A DNA stretch of 64,000 nucleotides from Haloferax denitrificans ATCC 35960 (GTDB lineage Archaea; Halobacteriota; Halobacteria; Halobacteriales; Haloferacaceae): contig NZ_AOLP01000018.1 in NCBI RefSeq assembly GCF_000337795.1, positions 1 through 64,000 on the forward strand, read 5' to 3'. Positions within the stretch are counted from its first letter, which is position 1. Each line of letters starts with the position of its first letter. The notes below the pieces were generated by a model, which searched no databases, was not told the origin of the DNA, and worked only from the letters and a program-made list of their open reading frames with translations. Below are positions 43,901-52,157 of the stretch, piece after piece. The position numbers and the translations under genes are program-made.

Positions 43901-43988
43901 GCCCCGGCCGCTCGACGTCGTCGCTGACGTAGTCGTAATCGCCAGCGAGCGCGGGGTCGGTGGCCGGTTCGTGCGTGTTGGATGCCAT
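40908..43988 (-). CDS. D-lactate dehydrogenase (FAD-linked oxidase fused to Fe-S reductase)
   Basis: 1026 residues. N-terminal FAD-binding PCMH domain (LPRGGGTSLAGQTVN, ALGGAIGNNSTGSHSLKYG) and FAD-oxidase C domain, then a ferredoxin-like part with CHGCAGC and CVGCKGCSKDCPSEVDMAKMK, then a CCG/GlpC-type domain (CCGMSGSFGYEAEHY). This is the archaeal two-subunits-in-one layout of D-2-hydroxyacid dehydrogenases. It passes electrons through Fe-S clusters to the chain. Next to the lactate permease, which supports lactate as substrate. Confidence 0.9.
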   Translation of the reverse strand: MASNTHEPATDPALAGDYDYVSDDVERPGLVEDLQSLVEGDVRFDTYTRTLYATDASAYEQVPIGVVMPTSTADVAAVMEYCADREIPVLPRGGGTSLAGQTVNEAVVLDLVRHMGGVEEIDPEARTATAEAGVRLGELNEELAPHGLKFAPDPAWGDRSALGGAIGNNSTGSHSLKYGKTDYYIEELEVVLADGTVTTFGEVSVDELRESGDPDGDLEARIYAEIARILDEEADEISERFPDLKRNVSGYNLDMLVDEMRGERRTPDDAGIDEDWEAGRVNLGRLVAGSEGTLGVVTKATVSLEEIPNTASVALLTYDDVIDAMHDVAPILEHEPAAVEVMDDVLLDLARDTAEFADVVGMLPEGTDSTLLVEFYADSDEAGKQKVANLIEDRVIDPDGTEFDPEEGSASVTETERRATDFMEAHDADTRAKFWKMRKSGLPILLSRTTDEKHIAYIEDTAIPAENLPAYVSDFQDILDEHDTFASYYAHAGPGVLHIRPLVNTKTAEGVETFEAIADEVTDLVVKYGGSVSGEHGDGRARTQWNRKLYGDHLWNVFRDLKTAFDPDWLLNPGNICGDHDMTENLRFSPDYEFDAGFEPALNWDNDNGFEGMVELCHGCAGCRGQQSTVGGVMCPTFRAAEEEIQATRGRANMLRQAMSGGLPEDELFTDEFVDEVLDLCVGCKGCSKDCPSEVDMAKMKAEVVHEYHQRNGSSLRDKLFANIDSLSKLGSAFAPLANAATKVPGARTVMEKTVGIAKERSLPTFHSTSFVDWFESRGGAGVPEAEADRKALLFPDTYTNYNHPEVGKAAVKALEAANVHLRIPEGVAGSGRPPHSKGFLDKARADAEQNVEALAPAVAEGWDIVLCEPSDAVMFQSDYLDLLSGDDVEAVAEHAYGVMEYVDAFRLDESLSFRPQDDYLTYHGHCHQKSTKKDHHAVGVLRRAGFEVDPLDSTCCGMSGSFGYEAEHYSMSKAIGNILEGQVAESPGDVVVAPGASCRTQLEDMDGATDDPPHPVEMIARAIDA

Positions 43989-44210
43989 TGGTTAGCTCTG
44001 TCGTATGTCGGTTTGCGTGAACGGATAAAGACACCCGGTGACGGGCGTAGGTCCGGGTCGCGCGCGGGTGGTTTGCGAGTCGATTCGCGGTTCGAGTCGA
44101 GCCGGGTCGAGACGGGTCGCCCCGAACCGAATCTGGTCGATTCGGGCCGAGGTAGTTCGGCGAATCGGGGCAGTTCGACCGGGCCGAACCGGGTCGAAAG
44201 CGCCGGCCGG

Positions 44211-45923
44211 TCAGAACACGCCCGGGAACAGCACGTAGCTGAACAGGAGCGTGAGAATGCCGGTCGCGGTTCCGTAGTACAGAAGCGGGATGAGTTCGAG
44301 GCGGATGACGCGGCCCTCCTCGCCGACGAGGCCGACGACCGCGAGCGCGGCGACGACGTTGTGGACGGCGATGAGGTTGCCGATGGCCCCGCCGACCGCC
44401 TGCGCGCCCAGCATGACGGTCTTCGGCGTGCCGATCTGGTCGGCGACGCCGTACTGGAAGGTGCCGAACAGGATGTCGGAGACGGTGTTCGACCCCGCGA
44501 GGAACGCGCCGAACGCGCCGACGAAGGCGGCGAAGAACGGGTAGACGCCGCCCGCGATGCCTGCCATGCCTTCGGAGAGGACGATGAGCATGCTGTCGGT
44601 GCCCGTGGCGTTGCCCGACTGGAGCATGATTTGGACGGTCGCGACCGCGAACAACAGCGCGACGACCGCCGGCGTGACTTTCTCGGCGGTCTCCGCCCAC
44701 GTGGCTTTGACCTGCTTCGCGTCCATGTCGTGGAGGCCGATGGTGACGAGGTGGACCACGAGGAACACCGCGCCGGGCAGGTAGAGCAACTGGAAGTCGC
44801 CGGCCAACTCCGTGCCCCAGATGTCGGCGTACTCGAAGACGAGCGTCGACGTGAGGAAGCTCGTCAGCGGGTCGAACACGCGGGTGACGACGAGGAGCGC
44901 CGCGACGAGGACGTACGGCGTCCACGCTTTCCACAGCGACATCTGCTGGACCGCACCGCCGTCGGCGGCGACCGCGCCGCCGCGCTGGCTCGTCTCGCCG
45001 GGCTGGATGTCGCCGACCCAGTGGTCGGGCCACTCGGTCTGCGGCGCGAAGTCCCACTCCTCGTCGGGGTGGAAGAAGCCGGCTTTGAGCGCGGAGACGG
45101 TGAGCAGTAGCCCCACCATCGCGCCGACGAGGCCGGGGAACACCGGCCCGAGGAAGTACGCCGTCAGGAAGTACGGGACCGAGAAGGACGCCCACGCGAA
45201 CAGCGTGAGGGGAAGCACTGCGAGCGCCGGCTTGATGGAACGCTCTTCGCCGAAGAAGCGCGTCATCATGGCGACGCCGATGAAGGGAAGCAGGATGCCG
45301 ACGACGACGTGGTTCATCGCCGCGAAGACGGCGATTTCCGAGACCCACTGTTCGACGCCCATGCCCTGCGCGTCGAGCGCGTTCGTGATGACCGGCACGT
45401 CGTCGAAGATGTCTATCATCCCGATGATGAGCGGCGTGCCGACCGCGCCGAAGGTGATGGCCATGAGGTTCCCCGTCAGCGCGACCACGACGGCCGCGAG
45501 CGGCGGGAAGCCGAGGCCTACGAGGAGCGGGCCGACGATGGCGGCGGGCGTGCCGAAGCCGGCGGCCGCCTCGATGAACGAGCCCATGAGGAACACGAGC
45601 AGGACGACCTGCACGCGGCGGTCCTCGCTGATGGAGGCGAAGCCGTTGTTGATGGCGTCGAACGCGCCCGTCTGCTTGAGCGTGTACAGGAGCAAGATAG
45701 CTCCGAAGACGATGTACAGGATGTTCGAGGCGGTGATGAAGCCGTTGATGGTCGAGGCGATGACCCACTGCGGCGTCATGCCCCAGCCGAGGACGCCGGC
45801 CCCGATTGCGACGACCCACGCGACGGGCATCGCCCGCGTCGCGGGCCAGTACCGCCCGACCATCAGATAGGCGATGGTGATGAGCGGGAGCAGTGCGACG
45901 ACCGCGTCGGTCGCGTTAACCAT
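44211..45923 (-). CDS. lctP: L-lactate permease family transporter LctP
   Basis: 570 residues, about 12-14 helices. [29 protein letters not shown] is the classical LctP signature, with [18 protein letters not shown] and [14 protein letters not shown] as further family motifs. Takes up lactate and possibly glycolate. The ATG at 45923 is preferred; the frame extends upstream to 45995. Same strand as the D-lactate dehydrogenase after a 222-base gap, divergent from the regulator. Confidence 0.93.
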   Translation of the reverse strand: MVNATDAVVALLPLITIAYLMVGRYWPATRAMPVAWVVAIGAGVLGWGMTPQWVIASTINGFITASNILYIVFGAILLLYTLKQTGAFDAINNGFASISEDRRVQVVLLVFLMGSFIEAAAGFGTPAAIVGPLLVGLGFPPLAAVVVALTGNLMAITFGAVGTPLIIGMIDIFDDVPVITNALDAQGMGVEQWVSEIAVFAAMNHVVVGILLPFIGVAMMTRFFGEERSIKPALAVLPLTLFAWASFSVPYFLTAYFLGPVFPGLVGAMVGLLLTVSALKAGFFHPDEEWDFAPQTEWPDHWVGDIQPGETSQRGGAVAADGGAVQQMSLWKAWTPYVLVAALLVVTRVFDPLTSFLTSTLVFEYADIWGTELAGDFQLLYLPGAVFLVVHLVTIGLHDMDAKQVKATWAETAEKVTPAVVALLFAVATVQIMLQSGNATGTDSMLIVLSEGMAGIAGGVYPFFAAFVGAFGAFLAGSNTVSDILFGTFQYGVADQIGTPKTVMLGAQAVGGAIGNLIAVHNVVAALAVVGLVGEEGRVIRLELIPLLYYGTATGILTLLFSYVLFPGVF

Positions 45924-46082
45924 GCCGCACACCTCCGCAGTTCGTTCCAGCCTGTTCCGTTCCAGATTCGTGCCTGATGCGGTGCATCGTGGCATCCGCT
46001 ACACAACCTTTGTGATAAATATCTATCGTTCGTCGCTATTCATGACATATCTCCTGGGGTCGACTTACCCGAAGTACACAAC

Positions 46083-46096
46083 CCAGTACACTCGTG
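46083..46096 (+). repeat. Operator-like repeat, left arm
   Basis: CCAGTACACTCGTG, exact reverse complement of 46232-46245, 136 bases away (between arms). Closest to lctP. Confidence 0.7.
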
Positions 46097-46208
46097 GATA
46101 TTCGGACAAATACGCGATTAACCGCCGAATTCTGGTTTCACATGGTCTATCCTGTCTGTTCTCGTTCGGAGCCGATTTTGGAAAACCGATTCTCGAAGCG
46201 ACCACAAC

Positions 46209-46216
46209 ACACGTGT
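46209..46216. repeat. Palindrome ACACGTGT
   Basis: Perfect 8-base palindrome with the same CACGTG-like core as the neighbouring sites. Confidence 0.5.
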
Positions 46217-46231
46217 TTCACGGCTACAACA

Positions 46232-46282
46232 CACGAGTGTACTGGATGTTCACTCGTGTGCAAAGGCTTATACAGTCGTGTG
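46232..46282 (+). promoter_or_regulatory. Operator cluster overlapping the regulator promoter
   Basis: CACGAGTGTACTGG (46232-46245), CACTCGTGTG (46251-46260) and GTCGTGTG (46275-46282) surround the TATA box of the gene at 46296. Probable binding sites of that gene's own product, giving autoregulation and control of lctP. Confidence 0.6.
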
Positions 46283-46295
46283 AACTGGAATTATC

Positions 46296-46943
46296 ATGGA
46301 CGATGAGTCTCGCGCGCGCTCTCGAAACGAGCACGGACAGTACGTGGGACGCATCTCGCTGGACGCCGTCTTGGACGTGTTCGAGGGGCGCGACGACGCC
46401 GCTCGCCCCCTCACCGCCACCGACGTGATGGAGGCGCTCGACTGCTCGCGGCGCACCGCGCACAACAAGCTGAACGAACTCGAAGAACGCGGCGACCTCG
46501 CCACCCGGAAGGTCGGCGCTCGGAGCCGGGTGTTCTGGATTCCGATGCCCGCCCGCGAGGAGTCGACTGCGGGGCGGGCCGCCGACTCGACCGACTCGGC
46601 TTCGCCCTCCGAAACCGGGGACTCGGGCGAGGCCAAGGCCGACGACCCGGACGACCTCGACCACCCGCCCGCCGTCTCGTCCGCCATCGAGCGCGCGGAC
46701 CTGCCGGGGAGCGGCCCGATGCTCGACGCCCGCCGGGAGGCGCTGTCGGCGGCGTACCAGTACCTCACCGACCACCCGGAGGCGAAGAAGGCGGATTTCC
46801 TGCGGGACGTGTACCACGACTACCCCGCCGGCTTCGAGTCCGCCGAGGGCTGGTGGAACGCGATTCAGCCGGCGCTCAAGCAACTGCCGGGCGTCGACCC
46901 GCCGGAAGAGCGCGGCCACATCTGGCACTTCCTCGGCGGGTAG
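46296..46943 (+). CDS. Winged-helix regulator, candidate lactate regulator
   Basis: 215 residues. N-terminal HTH (LTATDVMEALDCSRRTAHNKLNELEERGDLATRKVG) followed by an acidic Ser/Asp linker (about 90-135) and a C-terminal region with YQYLTDHPEAKKADFLRDVYHDYPAGF and WWNAIQPALKQLPGV, which is a second helical, possibly HTH-like unit. Divergent from lctP and adjacent to repeated operator-like words. Leaderless start from the TATA box at about 46268. Its job in lactate control is inference. Confidence 0.8.
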   Translation: MDDESRARSRNEHGQYVGRISLDAVLDVFEGRDDAARPLTATDVMEALDCSRRTAHNKLNELEERGDLATRKVGARSRVFWIPMPAREESTAGRAADSTDSASPSETGDSGEAKADDPDDLDHPPAVSSAIERADLPGSGPMLDARREALSAAYQYLTDHPEAKKADFLRDVYHDYPAGFESAEGWWNAIQPALKQLPGVDPPEERGHIWHFLGG

Positions 46944-47065
46944 TCCGGTTTTCGAACGCGACAGCCACCCTACGAATTTATACACCATCGGGCCACAATT
47001 CCGGCAAACGCATCGATGTCAAGCGATTCGCCGTCCGATAGTTCCGTTCCGGGGTGTCTCGTCTC

Positions 47066-48901
47066 GTGAGCGACGGTCGACCCGGTTCCGACGCCGACCC
47101 GTCCGCGCGGTCGGACGCGCTCGACGACTCGGACGACTCCGGCGCGGACCCCTCGGCGTCCGCGCCCTCGACGGAACCGAGCGTCGCCGGCGGCGACGAC
47201 GTCTACGCCTCCGAGGTCGAGGGAAAGCAGTACCGCGGGACGTGGTATCTCCCGCTTCGTTACGAGGAGTTGGAGGAGTCCGACGACTCGGACGACTACC
47301 CCGAGTCGGGCGAGGGCGGGTCGTTCCGCCTCGCCGACCTCCCGCGGGTCCCCCGCGTCGGCCACGTCGTCGGCCCCTCGGCCATCATGCTCGGGGCGTC
47401 GCTCGGGAGCGGCGAGACGCTCTTTTGGCCGGTGTTGACCGCGCAGTACGGCTGGGCGGTGTTCTGGGCGTTCGTCGTCGGCGTCTTCACGCAGTTCCTC
47501 ATCAACACGGAGCTTCAGCGCTGGACGCTCGCCACCGGCGAGAGCATCTTCCGCGCGTTCGCACGCGTGGGGTCGTACTGGCCGTGGGCGTTCCTCGTCG
47601 GCGGCCTCATCAGCCTCGGCTGGCCGGGGTGGGCCGCCGGCGCGGCGCAGGTCGCCACGACGGCGCTCGGACTCGACGGGTCGGTCGCGCTCTTCGGCGC
47701 GTCGCTCGCGACGTGGAAACTCGTCGCCGCCGCCCTCATGGGCGTCATCTGGCTCTCGTATCAGGTGTCGTCGGTCATGTACAACGCCGTCGAGGTGTTC
47801 CAAATCGGCCTCCTGTTCGTCGCCATCGGCGCGGCCCTGCTCCTCGTCGCCGTCACCGGCTCGTGGGTCGAGTTCGCCGACCTCCCCGCGGCCGCGGGGT
47901 CGGTCGGAACGCTCCCCGAGGGACTGGACATCGCGGTCTTCCTCGGCGGTCTCGCCTTCGCCGGCGCGGGCGGCTACCTGAACCTCTCTCAGAGCCTCTG
48001 GATGCGGGAGAAGGGCTACGGCATGGGCAACTATCAGGGGCGCGTGAAGAACCCGCTTCGCGGCGACGACCCCGAACCCATCCAGCGCGACGGCTTCGCG
48101 TTCCGCCCGACGCTGACGAACCTCCGCCGCTGGCGCGGCTGGTGGCGCGTCGTCCAACTCGAACACCTGCTCACGTTCGTGTTCGGCCTGCTCCTCGTCG
48201 CCCCCGCGCTGATGAGCGTCGCCATGCGCTACGCGTCGGGGTCGACCGCCAACGCCATTCAGATGTGGCTCGGCGACGTCGTCCCGCTTCTCGGCCCGGT
48301 CGGCTCGTTTCTCGTCTTCGCCGTCCTCTTCGTCGCGCTGTTTACCACCGAGTACGCCATCGTCGAGTCGTTCGTCCGCAACAGCGCCGACGCCCTCTAC
48401 GAGTCCTACGGTCGCGAGGCCGGCTGGGACCTCCCGAAGCTGTTCTGGCGGCTCCTCACCGCCTTCTGCGTCTGGGGCGTCGTCATCATCCTCCTGTTCA
48501 GTTCGCCGTTCGAGGGCCAAGAGCCGTTTTTCTTCCTCGTCGTCGGGGCCGCGATGTCCGGCGTGATAATGTGGCCCTACACCGCGCTCGTCCTCGTGAT
48601 GAACACGACGCGGCTCCCCGAACACGTCCAACCCGGCTGGGCGCGCGTCGTCGGCATGTGGTGGGCGACGGGCTTCTACGGCTACTTCAGCGTCCTCCTC
48701 ATCGGGACGTGGCTCAACGGAATCGGGCTCGCGACGTTCCGAACGGTCCCGACGGTCCTCGGGAGCGGGACCGGCGGCTACCTCCTCTGGGCGGGCTACT
48801 TGGTCGTGCAGGCCTACGCGGTGACGAAGTCCGCCGCCGGCAAGCGCGAGGCGGCCGGCACGGTCGCCGACGCGGACGAGGCGGTCGGTCGATTCCCCTG
48901 A
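47066..48901 (+). CDS. Nramp-like divalent metal transporter
   Basis: 611 residues, about 11-12 helices. After an acidic N-terminal tail (about 75 residues) comes GPSAIMLGASLGSGETLFWP, the position of the Nramp helix-1 DPGN motif, here replaced by GSGE. Later helices follow the Nramp/APC layout. Metal specificity is doubtful because the usual DPGN Asp and Asn are absent. Starts are GTGs at 47054 or 47066; the second gives a typical N-terminus. Lies between the regulator and the Lut genes. Confidence 0.75.
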   Translation: MSDGRPGSDADPSARSDALDDSDDSGADPSASAPSTEPSVAGGDDVYASEVEGKQYRGTWYLPLRYEELEESDDSDDYPESGEGGSFRLADLPRVPRVGHVVGPSAIMLGASLGSGETLFWPVLTAQYGWAVFWAFVVGVFTQFLINTELQRWTLATGESIFRAFARVGSYWPWAFLVGGLISLGWPGWAAGAAQVATTALGLDGSVALFGASLATWKLVAAALMGVIWLSYQVSSVMYNAVEVFQIGLLFVAIGAALLLVAVTGSWVEFADLPAAAGSVGTLPEGLDIAVFLGGLAFAGAGGYLNLSQSLWMREKGYGMGNYQGRVKNPLRGDDPEPIQRDGFAFRPTLTNLRRWRGWWRVVQLEHLLTFVFGLLLVAPALMSVAMRYASGSTANAIQMWLGDVVPLLGPVGSFLVFAVLFVALFTTEYAIVESFVRNSADALYESYGREAGWDLPKLFWRLLTAFCVWGVVIILLFSSPFEGQEPFFFLVVGAAMSGVIMWPYTALVLVMNTTRLPEHVQPGWARVVGMWWATGFYGYFSVLLIGTWLNGIGLATFRTVPTVLGSGTGGYLLWAGYLVVQAYAVTKSAAGKREAAGTVADADEAVGRFP

Positions 48902-48978
48902 CCCAATCCTTCATAATTAACCGACAGAGTGGTGTCTGAACCCGAAGAACGATTATGTAGAACGCGCTAGCTCCACGT

Positions 48979-49482
48979 ATGTCAACCGGCACGGTTGCGA
49001 CGTTCGAGGACTCGCTCGAACGACTCGAAGTAGGCTGGACACACGCGTCTCCCGATGGGCTGGCGGACGTGCTCGAAGGACTCTGTTCGGACCCGACTAT
49101 CGGCGTTTCCCTCCCGTACGACGGCGTCGACCTCCCCGACTGGGTGAACATCGACCCGACCCCGGCGGACCTCCGGGAGGCGAACGCGGGCGTCACGGCG
49201 GCCGGGCTGGGTATCGCGGACTACGGGAGCGTCGTCGTGCAGGGCACGCCCGACGGCGTCGAACCCGTGAGCCTGTTCGGCGACCTCCACGTTGCCGTCC
49301 TCCGGCGGTCGGACATCGTCCCCGGCATGCCCGAGGCGTTCGACTGGCTGGGCGAGGAGTTCCGCACGGGACACCCCTCGGCCATCATCGCCACCGGTCC
49401 CAGCGCCACCGCCGACATGGGCGCGCTGGTGAAGGGAGCGCACGGTCCGAAGGAAGTCCACGTGGTGATTCTCGATGAGTAA
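48979..49482 (+). CDS. lutC: LUD-domain protein, LutC-like
   Basis: 167 residues, shorter than bacterial LutC (about 220). LUD features visible: GVSLPYDGVDLP, AGVTAAGLGIADYGSVVV, and the C-terminal ATGPSATADMGALVKGAHGPKEVHVVILDE. One part of the L-lactate oxidation system that uses LUD proteins. A TATA-like ATTATGTA at 48952-48959 suggests leaderless start. Overlaps the next gene by eight bases, so translation is coupled. Confidence 0.9.
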   Translation: MSTGTVATFEDSLERLEVGWTHASPDGLADVLEGLCSDPTIGVSLPYDGVDLPDWVNIDPTPADLREANAGVTAAGLGIADYGSVVVQGTPDGVEPVSLFGDLHVAVLRRSDIVPGMPEAFDWLGEEFRTGHPSAIIATGPSATADMGALVKGAHGPKEVHVVILDE

Positions 49483-51676
49483 GGCGCGCGAGGCCAAGGC
49501 GGCGAAGATTCGACAGTTGATGGAGACCGAGGGCGACGCCGTCGGCACGAGCACCCGCGGGTTCAACGAGGGGCGCTACCAGTCGGTCCAGACGCTCGAC
49601 GACTACGAGGGGCTGAAGTCGGAGGCGCGGGCCATCAAGGAAGACGCCATCGAACGGCTCCCCGAACTCATCGACCAACTGCGCGAGACCGTCGAATCGA
49701 ACGGTGGCACGCTCTACATCGCCGACGACGCGGCCGACGCGAACCAGTACATCCGCGAGGTCTGCGAGGACAAAGAGGCAGAGCGCGTCGTCAAGTCGAA
49801 GTCGATGACCTCCGAGGAGATAGAGGTCAACGAGGACCTCGAGGCCGCCGACATCGACGTGGTCGAGACCGACCTCGGCGAGTGGGTCCTGCAGGTCGCA
49901 GACGAGTCGCCGTCGCACATCGTCGCGCCCGCCATCCACAAGTCGCGGGAGGCCATCGCCGACCTGTTCAACGAGGCGTTCGACCCCGACGAACCCCTCG
50001 AAACCGCCGAGGAACTCACCATGTTCGCCCGCGAACGGCTCGGCGAACTCATCGAGGGCGCGGACGTGGGGATGACCGGCGCGAACTTCATCACCGCCGA
50101 CACCGGGACGATGGCGCTCGTCACCTCCGAGGGCAACGCCCGGAAGACCGCCGTCGTGCCCGACACGCACGTCGCGGTCGCCGGCGTCGAGAAGGTCATT
50201 CCGACCGTCGAGGACCTCCGGCCCTTCGTCGAACTCATCGGCAAGTCGGGGACGGGACAGGACATCACCTCCTACATCTCGCTTCTGACGCCGCCGGTCG
50301 AGTCGCCGACCGTCGACTTCGACGCCCCCGACACGCCGCTTTCGGCGACCGAGACGGACCGCGACTTCCATCTCGTGCTCATCGACAACGGGCGGTTCGA
50401 CATGCGCGAGGACGACCAACTCCGCGAGACGCTCTACTGCATCCGGTGTTCGGCGTGTTCCAACGTCTGCGCCAACTTCCAGCACGTCGGCGGCCACGCC
50501 TTCGGCGGCGAGACCTACTCCGGCGGCATCGGCACCGGCTGGGAGGCCGGCGTCGAGGGCCTCGACAGCGCCGCGGAGTTCAACGACCTCTGTACCGGCT
50601 GTAGCCGGTGTACCACCGCCTGCCCGGTCGAAATCGACATCCCGTGGATAAACACGGTCGTCCGCGACCGGGTCAACCGCGGCGAGGTGTCCGAACTCGA
50701 CTGGCTCGTCGAGGGACTCACCCCCGACGAGGAACCCGGCGGCGTCAGCCTCCAGAAGCGCTTCTTCGGCAACTTCGAGACGGCCGCGAAGGTCGGGAGC
50801 TTCTTCGCGCCCGTCTCCAACTGGGCCGCCGGCCTCGACGTCTCCCGCGACCTCATGGAGCGGTTCCTCGGTATCGACGCCCGCCGCGAACTCCCCGAAT
50901 TCCAGCGCGAGACGCTGAAAGACTGGTTCGAGAGCCGCACCTCGCGGGTCGACGACCCGGTCCGCACCGCCGTCCTCTATCCCGACGTGTACACGAACCA
51001 CGTGCAGGTCGAACGCGGCAAGGCCGCGGTCCGCGCCCTCGAAGCTCTCGGCGTCGACGTCATCGTCCCCGACGTTCGCTCGTCGGGTCGCGCCCCGCTC
51101 TCGCAGGGCATGATTGCGACCGCCGAGGACCACGCCCACGACGTGTACGCCGGCCTCGCGGAGCACATCGACGACGGCCGCGACATCGTCGTCATCGAGC
51201 CGTCCGACCTCGCGATGTTCCGAACCGAGTACGAGAAGTTCCTGCCCGAGAAGTCCTTCGAGCGCATCTCGGAGGCCAGCTACGAGGTCATGGAGTACGT
51301 CTTCGGCCTGCTGGACAACGGCGCTGACGCCGACGCGCTCTCGGCCGGTGCGGGCGAGGAAGTCGCCTACCACAGCCACTGCCAACAGCGCACGCTCGGC
51401 CTCGAAGGCCACACCGAGGCCGTCCTCTCGGACCTCGGTTACGACGTCGCCACGTCCGACGTGGAGTGCTGTGGCATGGCCGGCTCGTTCGGCTACAAGT
51501 CCGAGTACTACGAACTCAGCGTCGACGTCGGCTCCGAGCTACAGGGGCAGTTCCAGACCGACGAGAACGGGGACCGCACGGTCGTCGCCAGCGGCACCTC
51601 CTGTCTCGAACAGCTCGACTCGCTCCTCAGCCGCCCGATGCAACACCCGATTCAACTGGTCGCGCCGCGGCGGTAA
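49475..51676 (+). CDS. lutB: LutB-LutA fusion-like LUD/Fe-S protein
   Basis: 733 residues. A LUD domain at the N-terminus (about 40-300, with GMTGANFITADTGTMALVTSEGNARK), then two 4Fe-4S motifs (CIRCSACSNVCANFQH and CTGCSRCTTACPV), then a CCG/LutA-type domain (CCGMAGSFGYKSEYYELS). In bacteria LutA and LutB are separate; here one polypeptide covers both. With LutC it forms the L-lactate dehydrogenase complex. Overlaps lutC. Confidence 0.92.
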   Translation: MSKAREAKAAKIRQLMETEGDAVGTSTRGFNEGRYQSVQTLDDYEGLKSEARAIKEDAIERLPELIDQLRETVESNGGTLYIADDAADANQYIREVCEDKEAERVVKSKSMTSEEIEVNEDLEAADIDVVETDLGEWVLQVADESPSHIVAPAIHKSREAIADLFNEAFDPDEPLETAEELTMFARERLGELIEGADVGMTGANFITADTGTMALVTSEGNARKTAVVPDTHVAVAGVEKVIPTVEDLRPFVELIGKSGTGQDITSYISLLTPPVESPTVDFDAPDTPLSATETDRDFHLVLIDNGRFDMREDDQLRETLYCIRCSACSNVCANFQHVGGHAFGGETYSGGIGTGWEAGVEGLDSAAEFNDLCTGCSRCTTACPVEIDIPWINTVVRDRVNRGEVSELDWLVEGLTPDEEPGGVSLQKRFFGNFETAAKVGSFFAPVSNWAAGLDVSRDLMERFLGIDARRELPEFQRETLKDWFESRTSRVDDPVRTAVLYPDVYTNHVQVERGKAAVRALEALGVDVIVPDVRSSGRAPLSQGMIATAEDHAHDVYAGLAEHIDDGRDIVVIEPSDLAMFRTEYEKFLPEKSFERISEASYEVMEYVFGLLDNGADADALSAGAGEEVAYHSHCQQRTLGLEGHTEAVLSDLGYDVATSDVECCGMAGSFGYKSEYYELSVDVGSELQGQFQTDENGDRTVVASGTSCLEQLDSLLSRPMQHPIQLVAPRR

Positions 51677-51859
51677 CGCGCCCCCGACTCGGCTCCTGTC
51701 TCGGTCGTCGTTCGCGGCGACTCGCCCCCGTCTTCTCAACTGAAGGACACGTCTTCGTCCGGTGATTTCCCGCCGGCGTCGGACGCCCGTCTGCCGCGCG
51801 TCTGCGCCCCGACTCGCGGGCTACGAACAATTAAGACCCGGCATCCCATGTTGGCGGAT

Positions 51860-52153
51860 ATGGACGGGACGCCCGAAGAGATTACGACGCTCGTAGGCCG
51901 GGAGGTCTACTCGAACAACGGTGTGTTCGTCGGCGAGGTCGAAGACGTCCGCCTCGACTTGGACCACGAGACGGTCACCGGCCTCGCGTTGACGGCGCTG
52001 AACGACGAACTGTTCCGCAATCAGATCGAACCCGGGAAGGGCGTTCTCATCCCGTATCGGTGGGTCCGCGCCGTCGGCGACGTCATCCTCATCAACGACG
52101 TCATCGAGCGCCTGAAGAACCCAGAAGAAGACGAAGAGTCGCTCGTCGCCTGA
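51860..52153 (+). CDS. cdpB1: PRC-barrel protein, CdpB1-like
   Basis: 97 residues, one PRC barrel (LVGREVYSNNGVFVGEVEDVRLDLDHETVTGLAL, then VLIPYRWVRAVGDVILI). CdpB1 of H. volcanii is a small PRC-barrel protein that acts with SepF in cell division; the position next to the lutB gene matches the known order, as remembered. The start is set at the second ATG (51860), because a TATA-like AATTAAG at 51829-51835 would give a leaderless transcript there; the first in-frame ATG is at 51848. Convergent with the DHH gene after four bases. Confidence 0.85.
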   Translation: MDGTPEEITTLVGREVYSNNGVFVGEVEDVRLDLDHETVTGLALTALNDELFRNQIEPGKGVLIPYRWVRAVGDVILINDVIERLKNPEEDEESLVA

Positions 52154-52157
52154 CGTT

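Larger units (their letters stand above)
45924..46295. promoter_or_regulatory. Divergent regulatory region between lctP and the regulator
   Basis: A 372-base gene-free stretch, AT-richer than its surroundings. A TATA candidate for lctP (minus strand) lies near 46016-46025. The right half holds a set of related CACnCGTG/CGTGTG words described separately, and a TATA box CTTATAC near 46268-46274 for the regulator. Small open frames here are spurious. Confidence 0.7.

Noticed and set aside
46094-46306. Short open frame in the divergent lactate region
   Set aside because: Cysteine-rich, atypical composition, overlaps operator-like repeats and the TATA box.
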